This document shows positions 1 through 11,256 of a stretch of DNA of 64,000 nucleotides, in pieces; the stretch's first letter is position 1; each line of letters begins with the position of its first letter. The translations under genes and the position numbers were made by a program. The stretch lies in contig JAMDHS010000060.1 in NCBI GenBank assembly GCA_029717555.1, positions 62,001 through 126,000 of the forward strand, in the 5' to 3' direction. The notes under the pieces were generated by a model, which saw nothing but the letters and a program-made list of their open reading frames with translations, did no database searches and had not been told where the DNA came from. The DNA comes from Peribolospora baueri. Lineage: Eukaryota; Basidiomycota; Peribolosporomycetes; Peribolosporales; Peribolosporaceae.

Positions 1-3000
1 CTATTCAGCTGCCCACATCAGATCCAAAACGGTCATGCCGCCAAGTCGGCCAATCGCCGAGACCCGGGAAGCAAGCGACTCACTTGACATTTTCCCGCCC
101 CATCTCGGCCACCCTATCCCGATAAGCCTCAGTGATAGACTGCTCCTTCCCCTGCTGCTCGGCGAGATTCACCACGTAGACGGGACCGTACAGCTTCGTC
201 TGCGTCTCGAAGTGCCTGTCGCACGCCGTCAAGTTCTCTTCTGGGGACCGCTCGAGCACAGGTGGAGGCTTTAGTGAAAATGGGGATTGGGACCAGTAAA
301 GGGGGACTGGGGGACGAAGAAACGTCATGAACGAACAAGTGCCTGTCAGACGACATCTCGTGGTCCAAACGAGTCCGGAATGATCCCGGTGAGATGGCCA
401 GAAATCACTCACTGGACCCTCGGAACTGCACAAAGCTGAGAACGTGCGTGTCGTCTCCGCGCCTGATGCAGAGTATCTGCTCGCTGAGAGGGCCAGAAGC
501 ATCAGAATCCGTAATTAAGGAGATGGCGGTGAGCGTTCCCGACGTTGCAAGTCTAGAGGGCCTAGCAAAGTTCTCGCCATACTCACGTCTCGACATAGTT
601 GGCCACCTGACCAGCATCATTTACCCCGCGCCTCTGGTACCTTAGTCCCGCGCGCTCCTTGGACCTTCTTGACACGATGATCAGCTGCGCCTCCACCGAG
701 TCGTTCTTCTCATCAGTGTCGTCGGAGGCGGGATCGGGATGAGAAGGCCCGTCGGGCGCGAGGGTCAGGACATCTGATTCGGTCCGGGCAGAAGACGCAA
801 TGCCCGCGTTGGAAGGGGAGACCTCATCAAGCGGCTCGCCGGCGGGTTCCTTGGTGGTCCCAGAAACGGTCGGGGGAGGGATGCTGGTGCTGCTTGGGCT
901 AACCTCGATCGGAAGGCGGGACGATTGGAAGTACCCTACATGACAGAGTCAGTGAGTCAGTGAGCGCAGTCCGGGCTCGTTCGATAGCGTAAGTAAGAGC
1001 TCACCTTGCATGAGCGGAAGAACCAGCGAGTGAAGCTGACGGGTGAGCCGGTATCGAGACCATGAAAAAAAAGCGATTGTGAGACTGAGCGTGGCCGCTT
1101 CACTTGGCTGAGTGACAACCAATGTCCGAGGAAAAAATCAATTGGAACTCACACCTGCGTCGACGAAATCCCGAGTAAGATGCTCATTTTGCCAGAACCG
1201 TCTATCTACCCTTCCTATTAGTAGACGAGGACGCATCCACAGAGGGCCGGGGGGGGGGTATTAGTCCGGCACGGTGCGGGGGTGTCTTCGACTCCTTGGC
1301 CCCCCGATTAGAACTCCGGGACTTACGCCATAGAGGCAAAGCCGCCTGAGGCTCCTCGAACAGCATCGAGTCTCCTGGACGATCGCTCGTCCGTGAGGTG
1401 GATCCAGCAGCCGCGAAAGCCGTGCTCGGCTGCGCCTGTGCTTGTGGTTCCGATTTCGGTCGTGGAGGTAGAGACGAGGCCTGCGTGGTCGTGGGACTGG
1501 TTGGCGGCGAGGGTCTTGCGGACGAAGAGCGCGATTTGGACTGCGCGATGGCTTGATGCTTTCGCTGCAAGGAGTGGGTGAGGTCTGGAGATGGCGAAGG
1601 CGCTAGAGTCAGACGTCCACAAATCCAAAGAGAGAGGGCGCGGGCGAACGAACAAATGTGGAATTAATAAGATCAAGAACATCCGCGGGAGCTCACCGAA
1701 ATCATAGCTGAACCACATCTCTCCCCTACCAAACATGCGCACAGTCGCCATGACTACCTTCTCCTCCAGCTCCTCTCTCTGGGCGTCACGGTAGCGTTCT
1801 TCGGCCGTGCGAGTATTCAGAGGGTCGGGCTCGTTGGAAGGATCGTCAGCGGTGGCAGCGGGCGCGGAGACGGCGGAGGAGGGCTCGAAGGAGGCGGTCA
1901 GAGCTTCGGCCGTCACGGGGAGGTGATCGGGTTCCTTGTCGAGCTTAGAGTAAGTAGAGGAAGAATAGGATCGAGCGTGCTCGGCAAAGGAAACTTTCCC
2001 TTTCGAAGGGACGTCGCCACTGCGCCCAATAATGGCGGCGGCAGTCGAGGCGGCCGTCGGGGAGACGTCTTGACTAGACGATTTAGACGACGTCTGCGAT
2101 CCAGAAAGTCTGCCAATACGCAGGAAGCCACGTTTCGGCGAGTTGGCCTTGGGCGATGGAGAAAGTCGCGCCGAAGAAGGAACGGCCATTGCAGGCGTCG
2201 GGTCCGCGACGGGGGACGCCGTCACAGGAGGTTTCACGTCAAAGAAGGCCTCCAGGGCGATGGGCGCTGGAGTGACAACATCGTCCTCATGGCCCTCTTC
2301 ATCCGTGTCCTCTTCTTGTCCTTCCTCCTCCTCTTCTTCTTCCTCCTCCTCGTCCCCGGTCAACGAGGTGCTCAGGCTTGGCCTCTTGCCTCCCTCGACG
2401 CTGCTCCGCAAGTCCTTGGTCTTGCCCGCTTGCTCTTTGAGCACCTTGCGAGCGCGTTCCTCGGAGAGCGGGATGGCGATCACGCCGTTTGTGCGGTAGA
2501 CGGGACAAGATGGAGAGAGGAAATCCCCTGCGTGCTTCCTGGAAGTAATTACCAGTAGATATGACTCTGAGAGGGAAAGCATGACGAGATAATGAAAAAG
2601 TCGTGTGAGCTGGGACAGGGGTCGGACAGCATGCCATCTCAAGGATGGATGAACCTCGCTCACCCTTGAACAGCCGCAAGATGCCGACCACGCCAAAACA
2701 AACCACCGTCTTGGCTTCTGCCGCCATCCCTAGATCCAACCTGGCCAGCTCTGTGCTGTCCAGCGGCTCGACCTTTGCGGACCTTCCCCACCGCACCTTT
2801 GCGCCCTGTTCCCTGCCCACAGCCACGTCCGCCGTGCCACCGAGGCCCGCTCCGGCCGAAGGAGACCCGAACGAGGAAGAGAAGCCGACGGAACGGGGAA
2901 TGATCAAGAGACCGTCCTTGGTCGCATGGAGGATGAGCCGACGCTCGGGAAGCGGGTGAGGAAAGGGGGGGACGGAGAGTGCGGCCAAGGGGGCATCTCG

Positions 3001-3033
3001 CCTTCCGGGCCTCTTGGCGAACCAACCCTTCAT
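1..3033 (-). CDS. SAC-domain phosphoinositide phosphatase, 3' part outside the window
   Basis: Visible exons (minus): 3033-2664, 2566-1697, 1584-1327, 1205-1153, 1035-1005, 935-587, 483-413, 306-84; the next acceptor lies at or beyond base 1, so the CX5R catalytic exon is not seen. About 741 residues are visible. SAC-family motifs are reassembled across the splices: FGVVGILRLFK then SYLLVIT, YDFDLTHSLQRKH, RRFWQNEHL, LVLPLMQGYFQSSRLPI, RYQRRGVNDAGQVANYVETE, IPLYWSQSPFSLKPP. The family removes phosphates from phosphoinositides on ER, Golgi or endosomal membranes. An acidic, serine-rich insert (about residues 155-410) splits the N-terminal SAC segment. I chose the Met at 3033 because the upstream in-frame stretch to a Met at 3228 is proline-rich and not family-like; 3228 stays possible. 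Sac1, Fig4 and Inp5f classes cannot be separated without the missing end. The gene is head-to-head with the parvulin gene. Confidence 0.85.
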
Positions 3034-3292
3034 GAGGGGTGGGGGGTAGGGACGCGGGGGATGATAAGGAGGCAGGCGCGCCCGATGGGGGCGAGGAGGC
3101 GATGGGCTCGAGGAGGAAGAGCGCAAAAGAGGAGGATGGTCGTCGATAAACAGGGTGGAAGGTGTGAACCAGACAGGCGACTCGCTCTGATTGATCGCTG
3201 ACGCCGTCGGCGATCGGTCGCCGTCCATCTATCTTCCCACTGCTCCCTCCGGCTTGGCTTGGCCTGCGTTCTCAACCCCGCTCCGATTGACG
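3034..3292. promoter_or_regulatory. Shared divergent promoter, SAC phosphatase / parvulin
   Basis: The 259 bp between the two start codons must serve both genes (only 64 bp if the SAC gene starts at 3228). It contains an imperfect 23-bp palindrome at 3192-3214 (GATCGCTGACG / CGTCGGCGATC arms, 10 of 11 matching). No TATA box is obvious. The promoter role is inferred from position only. Confidence 0.5.
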
Positions 3293-3929
3293 ATGGGCAA
3301 GTCGAGACCACAGCAGCAGGCCGACAAGACCAAAGGAAAGGGCGGCGGCGGCGGCGGCGAGTCCAAGGACGAGCAAGGAGCGGCGAAGGGCAAGCTCAAG
3401 CCGGCGACCCACGTCAAAGTCCGGTGAGCGAACGAACGTGCGGGCTCATATCTGTCTGTACCGCATCGCCAGTACGTGCACTCCCTTCTCGTCAACGACG
3501 CTGACCGAGCCCGTCTGTCTTCGCACCCCTTCGTCCCTGGAAGCCACATTCTTTGTGAAAAGATGTCCAAGTTTGAAGAGGCAAAGGTCAAAGTAGTCGA
3601 GGGCGCAAAGTTCGACGCCGTGGCGAGGGAGTACTCGGAGGACAAGGCCAAGGCCGGCGGGGACTTGGGTTGGATGATGAGGAGTGAGCCACCGTCGCTC
3701 CGTCCGTCCATGCCAGCGAGTTCTCAAACCTGGAACCATCGAGAGCCGACTTTGACCGTTCGCTCGCTCGCTCGTCTTTTTCCCTCTTCCTCCCTGCGCA
3801 GACCAGCTCGTGGGTGCCTTCAGCGAGGTAGCCTTTGGCCTGCAGCCGTCAACGTGCGACAAGCCCGTCTTGGGCGAGGCAAAGACGCAATTCGGATACC
3901 ATCTCATCATGGTCGAAGGGAGACGATGA
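3293..3929 (+). CDS. PIN4: Parvulin-type peptidyl-prolyl isomerase (PIN4/Par14-like)
   Basis: Three exons, 3293-3423, 3544-3683 and 3802-3929, give 132 residues. A basic, glycine-rich N-terminus (residues 1-40) precedes one parvulin domain: [58 protein letters not shown]. Length and layout match human PIN4/Par14: no WW domain and a lysine/glycine-rich head, which in that family binds DNA or pre-ribosomes. It catalyses cis-trans isomerisation of X-Pro bonds. Splice sites were set by family continuity (VKVR|HILCEK and GWMMR|NQLVGAF) and the exons sum in frame. Note that yeast 'PIN4' names an unrelated gene; the symbol here follows the human family. Confidence 0.92.
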
Positions 3930-4272
3930 AGGTTTCCTGGAACGGTGACGCTCATGAGGCTTTCAATGTACAATCTCAAAACGGACAGATAGCTTGCGAT
4001 CTTCGCATCGCTTCTCGCATGTGTAGGCGAGCTGACGTTCAGAGTAGTAAAGGGAACAGGAGATGCAAATTGCTTAAGATAAGGGAGAACGAGCTTAGTT
4101 TAGTTAACAATGCCCCCCTCCATTTGATTCGCTCATCGGTTCTCCAAGCCTCTACGCCGTGTAGCTCGCAAGGTGCGACGCCGTCATGGACCACGTCCCA
4201 ACTGTCATCCTCATCGATGCCTTCCTTCACCTATCTTCGTCTTCGATGACGTCTTCTTTCTCCGTCACATTC

Positions 4273-5271
4273 TCACCGCCTCTCCCTCTCCGCCTCCCAC
4301 CTCTGCTTCATCATCCTGCGCACCGCCTCCGCCTGCGCCATTCTTTCGATCGACACTCCGCCAGCCCTCGATGCCAGAGCCGCCCACCGCGGGTCTTCGA
4401 CGAGGGAGTCCGTGCGGATCACCTGAAGTAATTAAAAGACAAACAGATGGATATGGCAGGGGGAATCGGCGCACAGGCGAGGAGCCTTTTCAGCACTGTG
4501 GAAGCTTGTCGAGAGAAAGGAAAGGAAAGGCTCACCGTTCCGATGCTGAGGAAGAAGCCGAAGGTGGCGGCTGAGGTGAGCATGTATTGAGAGAGCGTGT
4601 AGAGGAAGCCTCGCGGGCCGGCACCGTTCCTGAGACGGTTTGAGACGGGTGGAAGAAAGAACGTCCCACCGAAGGAGGGGATTGAGTATGCCGCGCGTGC
4701 CAGGTGCCTGGTGGAGTGTGCTCGAATGAAGAGAGGACAAAATAGGGGACGCACCTCAGAATGTTGAACGTTCCGAAGATGAACCCGATGGTGAGGCCCA
4801 CGCTACCGCCCATGGCTGCTCCCATTCCCACTGCGTATGTATGTCCCCAGGGCCAGAGCAAACAGAGGAGGGCGGAGTGGAAAGGAAGAGAGCGAAATGC
4901 CATGACCGTCAGTCCATCGGCGTCCTAGCATCCCTCTCCACTCTGCGCCAAGGGCAAACGGCTCATAGCTCCCACAGCACCTCTCGTCATCTATACAAAA
5001 GCTCTTCCATCCTTGCCATACATTCTTCTCCGTCCAGCCTCGGCCCAAAAGGCAACGCCAGCCCTCCGACATTCATTCTCCGGGTCAGCTCGGGAGCAGA
5101 CCGAGCGGCCACGGAAGCCAAGGTGCCAAGAGCAAGAAATGCGAAGAACAGAGACCGGAAGAAGAAGAGAGAGAAAAAAAATTGCAGAAGAATCTTGCAG
5201 GGGTGGGACTCACACTTCTGCCAAACCGAAGGCTGCTGGCCTTGTTGCTGCTGGGCCGGTGGGACGGGCAT
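4273..5271 (-). CDS. MGR2: Mgr2/Romo1-family inner mitochondrial membrane protein
   Basis: Four exons (minus): 5271-5214, 4830-4755, 4629-4536, 4422-4273, giving 125 residues. After a proline/glutamine-rich start come the family signatures: LGMGAAMGGSVGLTIGFIFG, then RNGAGPRGFLYTLSQYMLTS and FGFFLSIGTVIRTD. These are two glycine-zipper transmembrane hairpins, as in yeast Mgr2, the TIM23 subunit that gates lateral release of inner-membrane proteins, and in human ROMO1. The C-terminal 45 residues are charged and predicted helical, longer than ROMO1 and closer to fungal Mgr2. The gene is convergent with the parvulin gene (344 bp between stops) and divergent from calcipressin. Confidence 0.9.
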
Positions 5272-5565
5272 CTTGGGTCTGCGACTCTACTCTTCGTTAA
5301 GTGCAGTGTTTCTTGCCTAGTTTGGCTGTTCGTTCCCTCTCCTATCCGCCGTCCTGCCAGGGGGATTGACGCTGAGGAAGGTGGGTGGGCTCTTGCAGAC
5401 CAGGTTGCGCTCGGATTTCGAGGTGAAGGTCGACGTCGAAGAGGTCGCCGCGCCAGAGAAGCCGACAAATTTTGCCGATCGGTTGTGACACGACTATCAT
5501 CATCATCACTTGACCGACCGACCACAACCCTTCGTCTTTCTCGCCCACTGACCAACGAGAAGACG
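5272..5565. promoter_or_regulatory. Shared divergent promoter, MGR2 / RCN1
   Basis: 294 bp separate the two start codons. A CCGACCGACCAC stretch lies near the RCN1 side. No canonical calcineurin-response element was recognised by eye. The call rests on gene arrangement. Confidence 0.45.
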
Positions 5566-6837
5566 ATGCCCGCTCGCACCACTCCCACTCCACCACGGAC
5601 CAACACTATTCATATCACAGAGCTCCTCTCCCCCTTCTTCGAAGACGAGCAGCTCCCCTCCGCGCTCTTCGCCTACTTCCAAGCGTACGGCGACATCCTC
5701 TGCTGGGCGCCCCTGCCGAGCTTGGCACGGGTGATTTGCGTGTACGAGAGGGAGGAGGATGCGGCGCTGGCCAAGGCGGGAGCGGAGGGACTGCGAATAC
5801 CTAGGGAGGAGCCGCCACTGGACGGCGTGTCTGGAGATGACATGACAGACGAGTGAGTTCCGCCACCGTCGTCACAACGGCCATTGCCTGCCCTCCGTTC
5901 ACCCCCGTGGCCTGGCTGAATGAGTCGTTCCTCTGTTCGGCTTCCAGACCCATCTTCAAAGTATTCTTTGCAGCAGCGACGTCCCGCGAAGCGCTCTCCT
6001 CCGAGTTGTCCCGCCTCCAAGTGCCTACGCTGGATAAGAACTTTCTCATCTCCCCGCCCGGATCGCCTCCTGTCGGTTGGCAGCAGATTCGGGAGGACCC
6101 ACCGAATAAGGACACGCTGGCGGAAGATCTCATTGGCGCCCTCTTGTCGTTGACGAGCAAGGCCGAAGGAGCAGTCGAGGTGAGCCGGCCCGGGCCGTCG
6201 ATGAACTGGATATAGAAAAGCTCATCTCGTCGGTCTGTCTGCATGACACACACGCTGTCGCTTTTTCCACTGCGAGCAGAACGAAGACTCGCCGGCATCA
6301 GCATACGTCTCGCCGCTTGCTCCGTCCACGACGCCTCCGGCGACAGAGCATGTCGCGGCGGCCACGCCTCCCCAGCTGCTCATTCCTGCCTCCCAGCCCC
6401 TTTCCGTTTCTACCACCGAAGAAGACGAGACCACTTGCACATCTGCATCCCTCTCTGTGCCCGCTGTAACTCTCCAGGACTTCTCCCCCGCCTCGTCAGG
6501 CGCCGACGACGGGCGATTACAGGCGGCCCGAGACGCTGGAGCCTGGACGGGCGTCCCATCGCCGAGGGGAAAGATCGGAGATGTCAAGGCTACCGTGGAG
6601 AGTATGCAGGGCTGTAGGGGCGACGAGGATCATGTCATGGAAGTGGTACAGAGCTCCAGCGAGGATCGAGGAACGAGGCAGGAGAGCGGAGGGGAGTCGG
6701 AGTTCGGCGCTGCAGGAGCGGGGCAGGAGCAGGAGCTAGGGTCCGGCTTAGGCACTGGATTAGCACAAGAGGAGGGGCCTGGGAAGAGGATCACGCCGAC
6801 TGCACGGCCGCCGTTAGGGCATGGGAGCATGTGGTAG
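5566..6837 (+). CDS. RCN1: Calcipressin, calcineurin regulator
   Basis: Three exons, 5566-5852, 5948-6179 and 6280-6837, give 358 residues. The N-terminal part is the RRM-like calcipressin fold (ELLSPFFEDEQLPSALFAYF, then YGDILCWAPLPSLARVICVY). The second exon holds the hallmark serine-proline motif FLISPPGSPPVGWQQIRED at about residues 125-143. Calcipressins bind and tune calcineurin; phosphorylation of the SP motif is the known switch in the family. The C-terminal 180 residues (exon 3) are disordered, Ser/Glu-rich, and end in ITPTARPPL, which resembles the C-terminal calcineurin-binding tail. The start ATG is the first in the exon and follows the shared promoter. Confidence 0.92.
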
Positions 6838-7192
6838 AAGGGGACATGCTCTCTTCGCAGACGTCTTCTATCGTACCGGTGCTGTACTTTACGATTCCGT
6901 TCATTCTCATCCGATACCTCTTTCACGCAGGGTTGGTCGCCACGAATGTCTCCGCTGTTTTCAACGCTTCCCATCTTCCATGTGCACTGGTGTTGTCGTC
7001 CACGTACTCTTGTAGTGGCAGGCCGATTTGTCCAAGAAGATTGCAACCGGCTTCCTCAGAGAGCCAGAGTCGTGGGTATATTCTTCCCAGACGAAAGTGC
7101 ACAATGTCCAACACCGGACCACGCCGGACGATCTGCTTAAGCAACCCATGACGAACAGGTAGCCCTTGATTCACGCACATATGTATTCCATG

Positions 7193-8521
7193 TCATGTCA
7201 AGAAGCCAACCCCGCCCGCTCTGGCCGTCGCCGGATCTCGCAACTTCTTGTCTAGCATATCGCAGAGTGAGACCGCATATTTGATGCCGGTCTGATCGTG
7301 AGGGGTTCGGAAGTGAGTGGAAGCCACGGACGTTGAGCCGGCAAGAATGCCATCAGAGCCACGCATGTCAGCATGAGATAAACAACGGAAGGGAGAAAGC
7401 GGTTACACACCTTCATCGTCTCCTTCACCACGGCAGCATCCACCTCCCCACTGCCCAATTGTCGCATGGTGCACAATCGCCCGCTCGGTTCGACGACGAC
7501 CAAGATGCGCGTCGACGTACATAGCTCTTCTGCAAGCGTCGCGTCGAGGAAGGTGCGCCCGCCGAGCTGGATTTCGTAGGGAGAGGAGAAGGAGGAGGCA
7601 AAGAGCAACCATTCCGGCCGCGTACAACTTCAGAAACGACTTCGGTTGGGGGAAACAGTCTCCTTCCGTCATGCACCGGTAAACCTACCAGATTGAGTGT
7701 GATGCAAACTGGTAACCGTTCCCTCCCAATCAGCGGCCTCCCATCATCTCCTGTGTCCTCCAGCTCGAAATCGATCTCTTTGCTCCTGATCGACCCCTTA
7801 ATCCCCACTCTGTCCAAATCCCCGTCTTTCCCCAATAGTCCCGGCGTTGCTGTGATCCCGTCTGCACTTCCCCCGCCCGGTGCCTCATAGGCGATGCCCC
7901 TGGTAACGGGTAACCTCGTGTCCCATAGAGCGCTTCTCACGGCAATGAACAGTGCGTCGTATACGTTTCCGCCGCCAATCTCCAGGATGATGGCGTCGAC
8001 GTACAGCTTCCACGAACGTCTTCCCGGTACGACGACGAATTGGGAGTGTGGGAAGGGAGAGTTGTGGGAGATGGTATCGACCAGAATGGTGGTGAGTGAG
8101 GTTGTGTAATCTTCGAGGGTGCGAGAGTCGAGATGGTGGTGGGCTGACGGCGAGCTGCGACATACGATGATTAGGACGAAACGTCGAGGGGGAGTGAGCC
8201 GGAAGAATAAGGAGTCTGCCACGAGCATTTTTTCGTCAACTGAATGACAGGCAGCATCACTGACCATTCCACCGAACACTCAACGTAGCTCCTCCCTTCT
8301 CCTGTACCCTCCCCTTCCACATCCTCCACCTCAGCCTTCACACCCACCACCACGTCCGTCTCCGCGATCCTGACTCTCGCGCTGCCGTTAGCCTGAGGAG
8401 CGACGCCGGTGGTGAGCGAGATGAGACGATAGTCCGTCAGCGAGCGCCCATCTGCACGCGAGGAGGCAAATATTCCGGAGGCGATGTAAGAGGACTCGGA
8501 GCGCGAGACGGCGGCTGACAT
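7193..8521 (-). CDS. RRP42: Exosome core subunit RRP42 (RNase PH-like)
   Basis: Four exons (minus): 8521-8265, 8154-7689, 7566-7411, 7291-7193, giving 325 residues. Family markers: RADGRSLTDYR near residue 22, VECSVECSPSAHHHLDSRTL across the first splice, KLYVDAIILEIGGGNVYDAL, and DATLAEELCTSTRILVVVEP. These are RNase PH-fold strands of the Rrp42/EXOSC7 branch of the exosome ring, which processes and degrades nuclear and cytoplasmic RNA and is catalytically dead in eukaryotes. The last exon (TGIKYAVSLCDMLDKKLRD) supplies the C-terminal helix. The gene is divergent from MZM1 with 199 bp between starts. Confidence 0.9.
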
Positions 8522-8720
8522 GGTGGAGATGGAGCGGTCGGCTCGTGCAGAGGCAAGCCTGGTCGAAGTCGAAGGGGACGTTCGTGGTGAATCTCGAGCA
8601 CGATTTTAGAAGATTTGCTGCGGCGACCTCGAATTGCCGATCACGTCTTGCAAGCTTGCCTTACTGGCCATTGCAACGAACCCTCGTCGAAGTCCCAGCA
8701 ACCAACAAAAGTCCACGACG
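8522..8720. promoter_or_regulatory. Shared divergent promoter, RRP42 / MZM1
   Basis: 199 bp between start codons; no recognised element. Supported only by head-to-head arrangement. Confidence 0.4.
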
Positions 8721-9272
8721 ATGCCGCTCAGCCCCTCTCAACGCACCCGCGCCCTATCTCTATACCGCCTCCTCCTCCGAACGGAACGCAAAACGTTCGC
8801 AGGCGACCACGCCGCCATCCTCGCCGCCCGGGCACAGACGCGCAAGGCCTTTGAGGACGGCAGGCGGGAGACGGAGGAGGACAAGATCGAGGCGAATTTG
8901 AGCCTCGGGCACGAGATCGTGCGGGTGCTCAGGGCGAATGTCGTGCAAGGGAGGTGGCAGGAGGAGAAACACGCTTATGGTGAGTGGCCGTTGCGGTAGG
9001 GTGCGACGTCAACGGCGTCCTACGTCGTCGGCCTGCACACATCTCCTAATCCGACCGTACACCGCTCTCCTCTCTTTCTTCCCGACCGCCCCTTGCCAGA
9101 TATCCGCATCACCCCGGATACAGAGTTGGGCTCCAATGAGACGATCAAGCGGGAGCGCGAGCGGCAGATCGCCGAGCTCGAGGCGAGCAAGGGCAAGAGC
9201 AAGGGTAGCGCCGCCGGTCGGACACAATGTGGCGAGGCCGGAGGAACGCCTACTGCAGCCGCATCGTCATAG
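8721..9272 (+). CDS. MZM1: LYR-motif complex III assembly factor
   Basis: Two exons, 8721-8979 and 9100-9272, give 143 residues. The N-terminus carries the LYR signature: ALSLYRLLLRTERKTFAGD (about residues 11-29), followed by TRKAFEDGR and a helical, charged segment. This matches Mzm1/LYRM7, the matrix chaperone that holds the Rieske Fe-S protein before its insertion into respiratory complex III. The second exon (DIRITPDTELGSNETIK) is also typical of fungal Mzm1. The C-terminal lysine/alanine tail is unremarkable. Confidence 0.85.
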
Positions 9273-9501
9273 TTGGTTCTGACGATAAGGGGAACGGATA
9301 CGGATTCAGCTGTTAGAGGTGCTCGCCATATCCGCCTTTTCTTTCACCTTCAGTTCTTTTGTGACTTTGGAAGGCCAATCCTTAGAGAGATTAGAACACT
9401 AAAATACAGGAAGTGCTTAACACGTTGAGAGACGTTTCAGAGAAAGAGCGTCCGACAGAGTCTACGAAAGTGCTGTGGGAAGTCTTGGGACGCCAACTCT
9501 A

Positions 9502-11047
9502 TCATGCAGCAGCAGCCTTGCCCGAGTCAGCCTTGACGCTTTGGCTCGGGCCCGCCACAGCGCTCATTTCCGCCGCCGCCGAAGCTGAAGTCGGTCCGGT
9601 CCCACCGCCGCCATTCGCTTTCTTTCCAGGCCTCGCCCTGCCCCAAGACACCTTCACCTCCTTCCCTGCGATGTGCACCTTTGCCGCACACCTCTCCGCC
9701 GCCATCTCGGCCGACTCACGGTCGCGGAAGTTAACGAATGCGCACTTGGACTGCGGCACCATGACAATGGACTTGATCTGGTGCGATTGCAGGTTGGGAA
9801 CGGAGGTCATGAAGAACGTCCGAATGGCGGCTTCGTCCACGTCTGGCGATAGTGAGGCGAAAAAGAGGGAAGTCTGCGGAGACGAAGAACAGAGCGAGGT
9901 GAGGGGCGAAATACCCACGTCAGCGTCTGCAGCCAACCAAGAAAAGGAGGGGAGGGAATGACCCAGCTCACAATGGACTTATCCTCCGGAGGTGCGAGAC
10001 CAGCATCAATCGCGTTTTGTCGCAAGATCTTGCGCGCCACTGGGTCGTTGCGCCCATAATATCGATCCTTGATGTTTTGGTGAGACAGCTCGTTCTCAAT
10101 AGGTAGCTCGTGGCTGTGTGTCGCGATCAGGAAGAGCACATGAATAGTGAATGTCAGCAAACATGCGCTCAAAAACGCGCACTCAGGACGGATTACGTAC
10201 CGATACGGGCACTCATCGCCTCGCATGCAGTTGCCCTTGGCGTAGAACGAGCAGAGATGAGGTCGGTTGCGCTTGTAGTAAGGATCCGTTCGCGCTAGTT
10301 TCTTCAGCATCTCCTTCCCAGCGCTCTCTGCCTTGCCGTATGAAATGAGGGACGAGCTGCCTTCGAGCTGCGAGAAGGGAAGGACGGAATACCGAAGCTG
10401 TGTTAGGACAAGAATCAGCGCGCAAAAGAACACGAACAGTTGACTCACCTTGCCATCCATGTTCTGAGCGTAGTACTCCCGGTTTATATCGCTACTCGGC
10501 GCCTCGTTCTTGATATTCAGCGCCGTATCGCGCACCTGCACAGGCAAGCCGTACTGCAGGTCGAGCAGGCAAGTCTGACAGACATTCTTGACCTTGGCGC
10601 AAGTTTGACAAATCTCCGTCTTCTTGAACCGCATACCCGCTCCTGGACACCAGCGGAAGATGGTGAAGGGACGCGTGCAGATTTTGCACTCTCGGCCGAA
10701 GCCTTGCTTGGACATGCGTACGTAGGCATTGTCGCCAAGGCCTACAAATGCACGCGAACACACATAAGTAGGCATCAGTACCTATAAAGCCGTTGGGAGC
10801 AGCGCTCATTGCCCACACCATGTAAATGCAACACTTACACGTCTCACAGAGAATAGGAAAGTCAGAAGACTCCCAGTTCGACTGGTTGATGTCACTCTGT
10901 AAAGTCACAGAGAAAGGAGACTGTTAGCCTTCGTCCTACGTCCACGGAACCTGCCGGGTGATACCCGGTTTTGACTGTCTCCACAAGAAGAGTAAGCAAG
11001 TATAGGGAAGCTATCTCTGCAACTATCGCACTCACTTTGTAGTTCAT
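9502..11047 (-). CDS. SLT11: Pre-mRNA splicing factor SLT11/ECM2 (RBM22 family)
   Basis: Six exons (minus): 11047-11036 (12 nt, encoding MNYK), 10896-10839, 10741-10449, 10367-10201, 10113-9972, 9873-9502; 347 residues. Domains in order: N-terminal cysteine-rich zinc module (FPILCETC, then [16 protein letters not shown] and [14 protein letters not shown]), CCCH zinc finger ([19 protein letters not shown]), and an RRM ([20 protein letters not shown], then [15 protein letters not shown]). This layout is specific to Ecm2/Slt11/RBM22, which contacts U6 and the intron in the activated spliceosome. A C-terminal Gly/Ala/Ser tail ends the protein. The gene is divergent from NMT1 with 209 bp between starts. 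Confidence 0.93.
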
Positions 11048-11256
11048 GGTGGCGTGTCGAGTACGAGGGTCGTAGTTGAGACGGTCGACGGTCGACGGTC
11101 GATCCCGTCGGCTCCACAGGCGACCAACCGCAGTAGCGGCAACCACGTGGCAATACTGCGGCAAGGCCCCGGCTCTCCGGTTCCAACTGGCCTTGCTAGG
11201 CCGGGCTTCGTCAACCATACCCTATCTCTTCCATCTGTTATCGCGGTCCCCTCACT
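11048..11256. promoter_or_regulatory. Shared divergent promoter, SLT11 / NMT1, with E-box
   Basis: The 209-bp spacer holds three tandem GACGGTC units at about 11078-11100 and a perfect CCACGTGG palindrome at 11143-11150, a binding site type used by bHLH regulators. The sites are seen directly; their use is inferred. Confidence 0.5.

Noticed and set aside
1923-2558. 211-codon plus-strand ORF
   Set aside because: Antisense to the acidic exon of the SAC phosphatase; it encodes Arg-rich nonsense and has no motif.
7486-7500. GGTTCGA B-box-like words, also near 18023, 18280 and 63457
   Set aside because: All lie inside coding exons, with no A-box at the right distance and no cloverleaf; not tRNA genes.
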